A stretch of 39,478 nt of DNA from JAWXCF01 sp034440515 (GTDB lineage: Bacteria > Bacteroidota > Bacteroidia > CAILMK01), in assembly GCA_034440515.1 (NCBI GenBank), contig JAWXCF010000037.1, positions 1 to 39,478 on the forward strand, written 5' to 3'. This document shows, piece by piece, positions 32,991-39,478 of the stretch. The notes under the pieces are model-generated. The model saw nothing but the letters and a program-made list of their open reading frames with translations. It ran no database searches and was not told the DNA's origin. Position 1 is the stretch's first letter. Each line of letters starts with the position of its first letter. Position numbers and translations under genes: made by a program.

Positions 32991-34037
32991 ATGAAAGTAT
33001 TTGTAGCAACACATCAGCGAGGAAATGCGCAAGTATTAAATAGTAAAACTTGGTACAACAATTTGTATTTACCTTGGTGTGATGTTGCTGATGAAGTAAT
33101 TTTCTTTACAAAAGGTTTAGATGAAATAGCAGCCGGCTTAGCAAATAATGAGACCATTGTAAATATTAAAGCTGAAATAGTAAATCAAGTAATTGCTGAG
33201 AATAAGCTAAAAAAAATAGATATTTTCTTTAGCTATTTTGATGACACAATAGCTGATGAAGACATTATTAAAGAAATAAAATCTCAAGGAATCTTCACCA
33301 TTAATTGGTATTGCAATGCATCTTATCAATTTGAAAGAATCAAAAACATTTGTAAATATTTTGACCTTTGCTTAGTGCCAGAGTTTGACCAATTGCAAAA
33401 TTATATAGCGATGGGTGCCAATGTATTATATTGTCAAGAAGCAGCCAACCCAAATATTTACAAACCTAATGTTGGCTTAAAGACTATTGATGTTAGCTTT
33501 TGCGGGAGTAGGTACGGCAATAGAAAGCCATTTATGATGAGATTGGCAAAGAAGGATATATATGTGGATGTATTTGGTCCTAATTGGGAAAAACTAAATC
33601 ATTTCCCTTTATACCGAGAAATATATTTAAATATAAGAGGCTTAAAGTCAATTAAAGCTAATAAAGTGCACGGAACTGTGACAGATGAAGAATTAATAAA
33701 TATATTCAATTCAAGTAAAATAAATCTTGGTTTAACCATTTGTGGGGATACCTATATAGATGTTCCAGTTAGACAGGTTCGACTTAGAGATTTTGAAATA
33801 CCTATGTGCGGTGGCTTTTACTTAACTGAGATGAATGAAGAACTACACAATTTTTATGAAGCTGACAAAGAAGTTGTATTTTTTCAAGATGAAAAAGAAT
33901 GTGCAGATAAAGTCAAATATTTTTTAAAGAATGATGTAGCTCGAAATAAAATTGCTGATGCTGCTTACCGGCGTTCAATTAATGAACACACTTGGCAGCA
34001 ACGGTTCAAAATGATTCTTAAACATATATCCCTATGA
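32991..34037 (+). CDS. CgeB-like glycosyltransferase
   Basis: A 348-aa GT-B type protein. The N-terminal half reads as a short Rossmann-like domain (MKVFVATHQRGNAQVLN...). The C-terminal half has VDVFGPNWEKL, SKINLGLTICGD, RDFEIPMCGGFYLTE and the terminal AYRRSINEHTWQQRF, which are the family landmarks of CgeB/spore-maturation-type glycosyltransferases. It sits between the ATPase (2 nt gap) and the permease (4-nt ATGA overlap), so it belongs to the export unit. It likely adds a residue of the exported glycan; donor and acceptor are unknown. Confidence 0.8.
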   Translation: MKVFVATHQRGNAQVLNSKTWYNNLYLPWCDVADEVIFFTKGLDEIAAGLANNETIVNIKAEIVNQVIAENKLKKIDIFFSYFDDTIADEDIIKEIKSQGIFTINWYCNASYQFERIKNICKYFDLCLVPEFDQLQNYIAMGANVLYCQEAANPNIYKPNVGLKTIDVSFCGSRYGNRKPFMMRLAKKDIYVDVFGPNWEKLNHFPLYREIYLNIRGLKSIKANKVHGTVTDEELINIFNSSKINLGLTICGDTYIDVPVRQVRLRDFEIPMCGGFYLTEMNEELHNFYEADKEVVFFQDEKECADKVKYFLKNDVARNKIADAAYRRSINEHTWQQRFKMILKHISL

Positions 34038-34855
34038 AAACTAGGCAGATAAACAGCAAAAGCGATTCGTTAATTGATTATATTAAATATATATGCTCAT
34101 ATGTTGATTTGATTAAAGTCTTGACCAAAAGAGACATCCGTGTTCAATATAAAAATACATTATTAGGAGTAGGTTGGGCTTTAATTGTACCCCTTATTCA
34201 AGTTGTACTTATATCCTTAGTATTTAGCAAAACCAATCTGTTACAAGACTCTAAGTTGAATAGCATTATTATGATTACATCTGGAATGTCAATTTGGAAT
34301 GTAATAAATTCCAGTATCAATCAAGCTATTAGTAATCTTAGTGGGCAAATGGTAATCATAACAAAAGTGTCATTTCCCAGAGTCATTTTACCACTTAGCG
34401 CAGTCCTATCTCGTATTATAGATTCACTTATATTTCTACTAATATTTTTTGGAATCTACTTTTTCTTTATAGGTGTGGGTTTTATGACTGTTTATTGGGT
34501 TTACATTCCATTAATATACGCATTTACTTTTGTATTCGCACTTGGGTTTAGCATATTGTTGTCAGGACTTAGTATGCAATTTAAGGATGTTAAATATTTG
34601 ACCATCATTATCTTGCAGGTAGGCTTATACGTTACACCTGTGGGCTATAGTTTACACATTTTGCCGCCGCATATTCAAGGAATTATGCAATATTGGCCCC
34701 CTGCCATCTTTATAGAATTATTAAGAATAATTATTTCAGGCGAATCCATTAATTTCATTGTAATTTTGCCATCAGTTTTAATTAGTCTAGGAATTCTGAT
34801 AATTGCTATTCTTTACTTTAAAAGTTTAGAGAACAAATTAGCAGATTTAGTATAA
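34034..34855 (+). CDS. wzm: ABC transporter permease for polysaccharide export, Wzm-type
   Basis: A 273-aa inner-membrane protein of the ABC-2 family with about six membrane segments. The N-terminal amphipathic helix with LTKRDIRVQYKNTLLGVGWA is typical of O-antigen, capsule and teichoic acid permeases. It pairs with the ATPase at 31726. Its ATG overlaps the stop of the CgeB-like gene as ATGA, and NeuB starts 9 nt after its stop. The order ATPase-glycosyltransferase-permease is the reverse of the common permease-ATPase pair. Confidence 0.9.
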   Translation: MKTRQINSKSDSLIDYIKYICSYVDLIKVLTKRDIRVQYKNTLLGVGWALIVPLIQVVLISLVFSKTNLLQDSKLNSIIMITSGMSIWNVINSSINQAISNLSGQMVIITKVSFPRVILPLSAVLSRIIDSLIFLLIFFGIYFFFIGVGFMTVYWVYIPLIYAFTFVFALGFSILLSGLSMQFKDVKYLTIIILQVGLYVTPVGYSLHILPPHIQGIMQYWPPAIFIELLRIIISGESINFIVILPSVLISLGILIIAILYFKSLENKLADLV

Positions 34856-34864
34856 TCTATCTGA

Positions 34865-35896
34865 ATGAATCAAGTTTCAGAATATCTACGGTTGCAGAAA
34901 TGCTTTATTATAGCAGAAGTTGCACAATCTCACGATGGTAGTTTGGGTATGGCGCATTCATTTATTGATGCTGCAGCAAGCTGTGGGGCAGATGCCATTA
35001 AGTTTCAAACACATTTTGCAGATCAAGAAAGCACGCTAAGTGAACCTTGGCGCGTAAAATTTAGCTACGAAGATGATACTAGATTTGAATATTGGCAAAG
35101 AATGGAATTTACCCCAGAGCAATGGTTCGGTTTAAAAGACCATGCTGATGAAAAGGGGATAATGTTCTTAAGTTCTCCATTTTCAATCAAAGCAGTAGAA
35201 CTACTAGAAAGAATGGATATGGAGGCTTGGAAGATAGCTAGCGGAGAGCTAAGTAATGCACCTATGCTAGAACGTATTTACACGACTAGTAAGCCCGTTA
35301 TAATTAGCAGTGGTATGAGTCAATTATCTGAATTAGACGAGTTGATTGATACTCTAAAAACACATAAACTGGAACACGCTATATTGCAATGCACTACAGC
35401 TTATCCTACACCTCCAGAAAAAATCGGATTGAATAATTTGGCCCTATTTAGAGATAGATACCAATGCCCTGTTGGTCTTAGTGACCACAGTGGAGAGATT
35501 TATTCTGGGTTGGCTGCTGTCGCATTAGGTGCGAAAATATTAGAGGTGCACTTAGCATTAAGCAAAGCAATGTTTGGTCCAGATGTTGTCGCTTCGCTTG
35601 ACATTCCTCAATTAACAGAATTAGTTAAAGGTGTTCGATTTATAGAATCAGCATTATCTAACGATATAGATAAAGATGCTTTTGCTGAAACAATGAAGCC
35701 ACTAAAGAACATTTTTACAAAAAGCATAGTAGCACAAAGGGAAATTCAACAAGGTGAGGTTTTGAAACTAGAAGATTTGGGGTTTAAAAAACCTGGAACA
35801 GGAATGCCTGCCTCTGATTATATAAATATAATCGGTAAAAAGTTAAATAAAACGGTAAAATTTGATCACTTCTTTACAGACGGTGATTTTGAATAA
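34865..35896 (+). CDS. neuB: N-acetylneuraminate synthase family protein (NeuB-like)
   Basis: A 343-aa nonulosonic acid synthase that condenses phosphoenolpyruvate with an N-acyl hexosamine (ManNAc for sialic acid). It has a TIM barrel (about 12-270) and a C-terminal SAF/antifreeze-like domain (about 280-343). FIIAEVAQSHDGSLG opens the barrel, KFQTH (47-50) follows, WKIASGEL lines the active site, and metal ligands His208 (GLSDHSG) and His229 (EVHLAL) keep the 21-residue spacing of meningococcal NeuB. Several positions differ from classical NeuB: EVHLALSKAMFGPDVVAS replaces the usual EKHFT...GPDH block. Substrate may therefore be ManNAc or a related sugar. Confidence 0.88.
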   Translation: MNQVSEYLRLQKCFIIAEVAQSHDGSLGMAHSFIDAAASCGADAIKFQTHFADQESTLSEPWRVKFSYEDDTRFEYWQRMEFTPEQWFGLKDHADEKGIMFLSSPFSIKAVELLERMDMEAWKIASGELSNAPMLERIYTTSKPVIISSGMSQLSELDELIDTLKTHKLEHAILQCTTAYPTPPEKIGLNNLALFRDRYQCPVGLSDHSGEIYSGLAAVALGAKILEVHLALSKAMFGPDVVASLDIPQLTELVKGVRFIESALSNDIDKDAFAETMKPLKNIFTKSIVAQREIQQGEVLKLEDLGFKKPGTGMPASDYINIIGKKLNKTVKFDHFFTDGDFE

Positions 35897-35915
35897 AGAC
35901 TTAAACGTATCTACT

Positions 35916-37070
35916 ATGAAAAGAAAGGTTTGTGTAGTTGTAACTGCACGTCCATCATATAGCAGAATTAAAACTGCATTACAAGCTATTAAGGAACACC
36001 CAGATTTAGAATTACAACTAGTGATTGCGGCTTCTGCTTTGTTAGACAGATATGGTAATGCCATTAATGTAATTGAAAAAGATGGCTTTGAAGTAACTAG
36101 TAAGGTTTTTAACGTGTTAGAGGGAGAAAATCCATCAAGTATGGCAAAGACTACTGGTATTGGGGTTATGGAATTGTCAACAGTATTCTATAATTTAAAT
36201 CCTGATGTAGTTGTTACTGTGGCTGATAGATTTGAAACAATGGCTACTGCAATTACTTCAAGCTATATGAACATCCCCTTAGCACACGTACAGGGCGGTG
36301 AGGTAACAGGAAACATAGATGAAAAAGTAAGACACGCCATAACCAAATTAAGCGATCTTCACTTTGTAGCATCAGAATCTGCTAAAGTTAGAGTAATAAA
36401 AATGGGCGAATACCCAGAAAAAGTATTTAACACAGGTTGCCCAAGTATAGACTTAGCTAAAGAAATACTAGAAAATCCTACATTAGATTTCGATCCATTT
36501 GAGAAATACGGTGGCGTAGGAGAGCAAACTGACTTAAGTAAAGGGTATATAGTTGTAATGCAACACCCTGTAACTACTGAATATTCTGAAAGCAGAAAGC
36601 ACATTATGGAAACTTTGCAAGCTATAGAGCAAATTGATGTTCCGTGCCTTTGGTTTTGGCCGAACGTAGATGCAGGAGCAGATGGAACAACAGGTGGCAT
36701 AAGAAGTTATCGTGAGAATAATCAAAACAATAATATTCACTTCTTTAAAAATATGGAGCCTCTAGATTTCTTAAAATTAATTCACAACAGCAAATGCCTA
36801 ATAGGTAATAGTAGTGTTGGAGTTAGGGAATCTTGTTACTTAGGCATACCAGTGGTAAACATAGGTGTAAGACAAGCAGGTAGAGATAGAGGAATAAATG
36901 TAATGGACGTTGATTACAATCAAAATGACATAGCTAATGCTATTAAGTCCCAAATTGAACACGGTAAGTATGAGTCTGACCACGTTTACGGTGGAGGAAA
37001 TGCAGGTAAGATAATAGCAGACTTGTTAGCTACAGTAGAACTAACCTACGACAAGAAATTAGCATATTAA
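35916..37070 (+). CDS. neuC: UDP-N-acetylglucosamine 2-epimerase, hydrolysing (NeuC-like)
   Basis: Converts UDP-GlcNAc to ManNAc plus UDP, supplying the NeuB substrate; LegG enzymes do the same on 2,4-diacetamido sugars. I start it at ATG 35916 (384 aa), because a TTG 54 nt further upstream would lie inside neuB and add residues before the conserved KRKVCVVVTARPSYSR opening. AHVQGGEVTGNIDEKVRHAI is the active-site block. MQHPVTTE and IGNSSVGVRESCYLG bind UDP. The ATG is 19 nt after the neuB stop. Sequence alone does not separate NeuC from LegG here. Confidence 0.9.
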   Translation: MKRKVCVVVTARPSYSRIKTALQAIKEHPDLELQLVIAASALLDRYGNAINVIEKDGFEVTSKVFNVLEGENPSSMAKTTGIGVMELSTVFYNLNPDVVVTVADRFETMATAITSSYMNIPLAHVQGGEVTGNIDEKVRHAITKLSDLHFVASESAKVRVIKMGEYPEKVFNTGCPSIDLAKEILENPTLDFDPFEKYGGVGEQTDLSKGYIVVMQHPVTTEYSESRKHIMETLQAIEQIDVPCLWFWPNVDAGADGTTGGIRSYRENNQNNNIHFFKNMEPLDFLKLIHNSKCLIGNSSVGVRESCYLGIPVVNIGVRQAGRDRGINVMDVDYNQNDIANAIKSQIEHGKYESDHVYGGGNAGKIIADLLATVELTYDKKLAY

Positions 37071-37081
37071 TATAGCTAAAT

Positions 37082-37777
37082 ATGAGGGTATTAGGTATTA
37101 TAACAGCTAGAGGAGGAAGTAAAGGTGTGCCGTATAAGAATATCAAGTTATTAGGAGGTAAACCCCTATTACAATATACTTGGGAGGCTGCTAAACAAGC
37201 TGAACTTTTAACTGATATAGTATTAAGTACTGAAGATGAAAAAATAGCTGAAGTAGGAGATAGGCTAGGAATTGAAATTCCATTTCTACGACCTGCTGAA
37301 TTAGCATTAGATAATACCCCTACTTTGCCAGTGTTAGTTCATTTGGTTACTGAGTTGGCTAAAATGGGAAGGGAATATGATGCTATTTGCTTGTTGCAGC
37401 CTACAAATCCATTTAGGAAATCTACCTATATAGATGGATGTATTAAGTTAATGTTTGATGGTGATTATGATGCAACTTTTACAATGTTGCCTGTACCTCA
37501 CGAATACAACCCCCATTGGGCATTCTTTCAATCATCTGATGGCAATTTAACTATTACAACGGGTGAAAAAGAGATAATTCCAAGAAGACAAGAATTACCT
37601 ATTGCTTATCATAGAGAGGGTTCAGTGTATGTTACTAAGACCTCAGTATTATTAGAAAAGCAAAGCTTATACGGTGAAAAAATAGGGGGGTATGAAATAG
37701 ATAACCCTGTATTAATTAACATAGATACTATGTCTGACTGGGAGAAAGCAGAAGATTATTTAAAAAATTTAAGATGA
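37082..37777 (+). CDS. neuA: acylneuraminate cytidylyltransferase (CMP-sialic acid synthetase-like)
   Basis: Activates the nonulosonic acid with CTP to its CMP form for transfer to glycan. It has 231 aa, the length of a single catalytic domain. The nucleotide-binding opening is ITARGGSKGVPYKNIKLLGGKPL (7-29). LSTEDEKIAEVG, the LLQPTNPFR motif and a late YHREGSVYVT segment are characteristic. The gene starts 11 nt after neuC. No dedicated sialyltransferase, O-acetylase or phosphatase is seen inside the window. Confidence 0.93.
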   Translation: MRVLGIITARGGSKGVPYKNIKLLGGKPLLQYTWEAAKQAELLTDIVLSTEDEKIAEVGDRLGIEIPFLRPAELALDNTPTLPVLVHLVTELAKMGREYDAICLLQPTNPFRKSTYIDGCIKLMFDGDYDATFTMLPVPHEYNPHWAFFQSSDGNLTITTGEKEIIPRRQELPIAYHREGSVYVTKTSVLLEKQSLYGEKIGGYEIDNPVLINIDTMSDWEKAEDYLKNLR

Positions 37778-37815
37778 AAATACGCATAAACCTTGTGTTT
37801 AAAGTGTTACAGTAA
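37774..37815 (+). other. 13-codon mini-ORF between neuA and the asparagine-synthetase-like gene
   Basis: An ATG overlapping the neuA stop (ATGA, 37774-37777) opens a frame that reads MKIRINLVFKVLQ and stops at TAA 37813-37815, 10 nt before the next gene. The ATGA junction mirrors the coupled starts used elsewhere in the operon, but the peptide matches nothing I know and may be fortuitous. Confidence 0.2.
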
Positions 37816-37825
37816 AGCATAATTT

Positions 37826-39478
37826 ATGTGTGGTATAATAGGAATAATTAAAGAGGGAATTTCAAATGTGGTCCTTGACAATATGCTATCAGTACAGAAG
37901 CATAGAGGCCCAGATGCTACAGGAAAATTTCACAGTCAAAATAATCAAGCCCACTTAGGGCATAATCGCTTAAGTATATTAGATTTATCTGAAGCAGGTA
38001 CTCAGCCAATGATTTCTACATCAGGTAGATATGTTATTGTTTTAAATGGAGAGATATATAATTACAGAGAAATAAAAGTTGAATTAGGTACAAAGTATCA
38101 ATACCAATCTGAAACTGATACTGAAGTTGTTCTTAATGCATTTGTAGAATGGGGTAAAGATTGCCTAAATAAACTAATAGGAATGTTTGCATTTGCCATT
38201 TGGGATAATGAAACAAGCAAATTATTTATAGCCAGAGATAGACTAGGCGTCAAACCTTTCCATTACCACTTAAATAAAGATGGACTATATTTTTCAAGTG
38301 AAATTAAAGCATTATTTGTAGCTGGTATAGAAAAACAGCCAAATTTTGATACTTGGGCTACCTATTTATCTACAAGTGCATATGATGTAAATAACCAAAC
38401 ATTTTGGAAAGACATACTTAAATTACCAGCAGGACATTACGGATATTATTCTATCAATGAAGGATTAAGCCTTCATAGGTGGTATTATTTACCAGATGTA
38501 ACTGGCGTAGATTTTGACCCTAGACCTATGGCATTGGTACAAGAAGAGTACTTAGAATTGTTAAAAGATAGTATCAATTTAAGATTTCGAGCAGATGTGC
38601 CATTAGGATTTAACTTAAGTGGGGGTTTAGATTCATCAGCTCTACTTGGAATGGTTGACTTAGTTCAAGGCAAAGACAGTAATATAACTTCATATAGTTT
38701 CTATACAAATGATGATAGGTATGATGAATTACCTTGGGTAGAGGATATGCTCAAAACAACAAAACATCCTCTAAAGCCTTGCCTATTGACGGCTGACGAT
38801 GTTATGAATTTGGCTGAAAAGGTGCAATATCATCAGGATGAACCATATGGAGGTGTTCCTACTATCGCATATAGCCAAGTATTTAATACTGCTAGAAAAG
38901 ATGGAAACATTGTATTATTAGATGGTCAAGGAATGGACGAACAATGGGCTGGTTACGATTATTATAGAAAAGCTGGAACTACAATAAGCTCACCTACGCT
39001 ACAGGGAAGTATCAATTTGCTAAACCCTAATGATGCATTGAGTGAAGAGGTAAAGAAATATGGTCTAAAATGGGCAGTAGATTCACCTTATCCAGATTTG
39101 CTGAGAAACTTACAATATAGAGACGCATTTTATACGAAGATACCTAGGGCATTGCGATTTAATGATCGAGTTAGTATGTCTTACAGTACGGAATTAAGAG
39201 AACCATTTCTAGATCACAGATTATTCGAATTAGCTTTTCAACAACCTCGAGAGTTTAAGATTCAAAATGAAACTGGCAAATGGTTTATGAGGGATTTATT
39301 AAAGAATTATCTCCCATCAACTATAGTTGAAGCTCCGAAAAGAGCGCTCCAAACTCCACAACGTGAGTGGCTGAGAAATGAACTCAAAGATTGGACTTAT
39401 TCACACATTGATAATATGTTTAATGTACCTTTGAGCTTATTATTTAATAAAGATCAAGTTTACAAATTGGTAGAAGAT
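37826..39478 (+). CDS. asnB: asparagine synthetase B-like amidotransferase, cut by window end
   Basis: Glutamine-hydrolysing class-II amidotransferase; the ATG at 37826 is followed by an open frame of 551 codons running off the right edge (the family is usually 600-650 aa). The N-terminal nucleophile is Cys2 (MCGIIG), with HRGPDA, NGEIYNY and the RDRLGVKPF block. The ATP-pyrophosphatase domain carries SGGLDSS (265-271), LDGQGMDEQWAGY and the LREPFLDHRLFELAF segment. Members encoded in glycan operons amidate sugar acids or make nonstandard amides; members in core metabolism make asparagine. Its position 48 nt after neuA favours the former, but the sequence does not decide it. 3'-partial. Confidence 0.9.
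   Translation, partial: MCGIIGIIKEGISNVVLDNMLSVQKHRGPDATGKFHSQNNQAHLGHNRLSILDLSEAGTQPMISTSGRYVIVLNGEIYNYREIKVELGTKYQYQSETDTEVVLNAFVEWGKDCLNKLIGMFAFAIWDNETSKLFIARDRLGVKPFHYHLNKDGLYFSSEIKALFVAGIEKQPNFDTWATYLSTSAYDVNNQTFWKDILKLPAGHYGYYSINEGLSLHRWYYLPDVTGVDFDPRPMALVQEEYLELLKDSINLRFRADVPLGFNLSGGLDSSALLGMVDLVQGKDSNITSYSFYTNDDRYDELPWVEDMLKTTKHPLKPCLLTADDVMNLAEKVQYHQDEPYGGVPTIAYSQVFNTARKDGNIVLLDGQGMDEQWAGYDYYRKAGTTISSPTLQGSINLLNPNDALSEEVKKYGLKWAVDSPYPDLLRNLQYRDAFYTKIPRALRFNDRVSMSYSTELREPFLDHRLFELAFQQPREFKIQNETGKWFMRDLLKNYLPSTIVEAPKRALQTPQREWLRNELKDWTYSHIDNMFNVPLSLLFNKDQVYKLVED

Noticed and set aside
36359..36740. Two minus-strand frames inside neuC
   Set aside because: Antisense to a well-conserved epimerase region; Cys/Ser-rich translations typical of shadow frames.

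Overview
This AT-rich window with very short intergenic gaps reads as a chromosomal segment of a member of the Bacteroidota. The support is: a TonB-dependent receptor with an N-terminal carboxypeptidase-regulatory-like domain, DUF5916 and DUF5723 envelope proteins, an HU-CCDC81/SPOR protein next to ExbB/ExbD, lack of obvious Shine-Dalgarno sequences, and a promoter in front of tRNA-Asn matching the Bacteroidota pattern TTTG-N19-TAnnTTTG (positions 258-288). I cannot name the genus.

Layout. (1) 1-304: non-coding left edge, a strong bidirectional-looking terminator, tRNA-Asn(GUU) and its promoter, all read on the minus strand. (2) 305-9324, minus strand: a compact tetrapyrrole operon reading hemA-hemC-hemD-hemB-hemQ-like-hemL, continuing into a TonB-dependent receptor, a small lipoprotein and RNase HI. 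hemA and hemL convert glutamyl-tRNA to 5-aminolevulinate, hemB and hemC build hydroxymethylbilane, and hemD closes the ring; the chlorite-dismutase-family protein is best read as coproheme decarboxylase. hemE and the remaining late genes are not in the window. (3) 9325-9490: divergent regulatory gap with a perfect 8+3+8 palindrome, then a pirin gene on the plus strand. (4) 10198-23824, minus strand: DUF5916 outer-membrane protein, a polytopic GT39-like glycosyltransferase, folC, a TonB/ExbD/ExbB energy module with an HU/SPOR envelope protein, gpsA, an adaptor/TolC pair of a tripartite exporter, and an M32 carboxypeptidase. (5) 23895-27942, plus strand: a large membrane-anchored protein with a probable beta-propeller half and a DUF5723 protein. 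(6) 27972 to the right edge, plus strand: dapD followed without a real break by a surface-glycan operon: GT9 glycosyltransferase, Gfo/Idh oxidoreductase, RmlD-like reductase, Wzt-type ABC ATPase with a C-terminal glycan-binding domain, CgeB-like glycosyltransferase, Wzm-type permease, NeuB-, NeuC- and NeuA-type nonulosonic (sialic) acid enzymes, and a class-B asparagine-synthetase-like amidotransferase cut by the window end.

Most of the window is ordinary core metabolism and envelope biology. The parts most worth a second look are the glycan operon (a NeuB with unusual substitutions at normally conserved motifs, and an AsnB-like protein directly after NeuA), the HemQ-like gene inside an early-pathway heme operon that also carries a receptor, the palindromic site between hemA and pirin, and the uncharacterised membrane-anchored propeller/DUF5723 pair. 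I found no CRISPR array, insertion sequence, phage gene or toxin-antitoxin pair, and nothing I can defend as a wholly new system.
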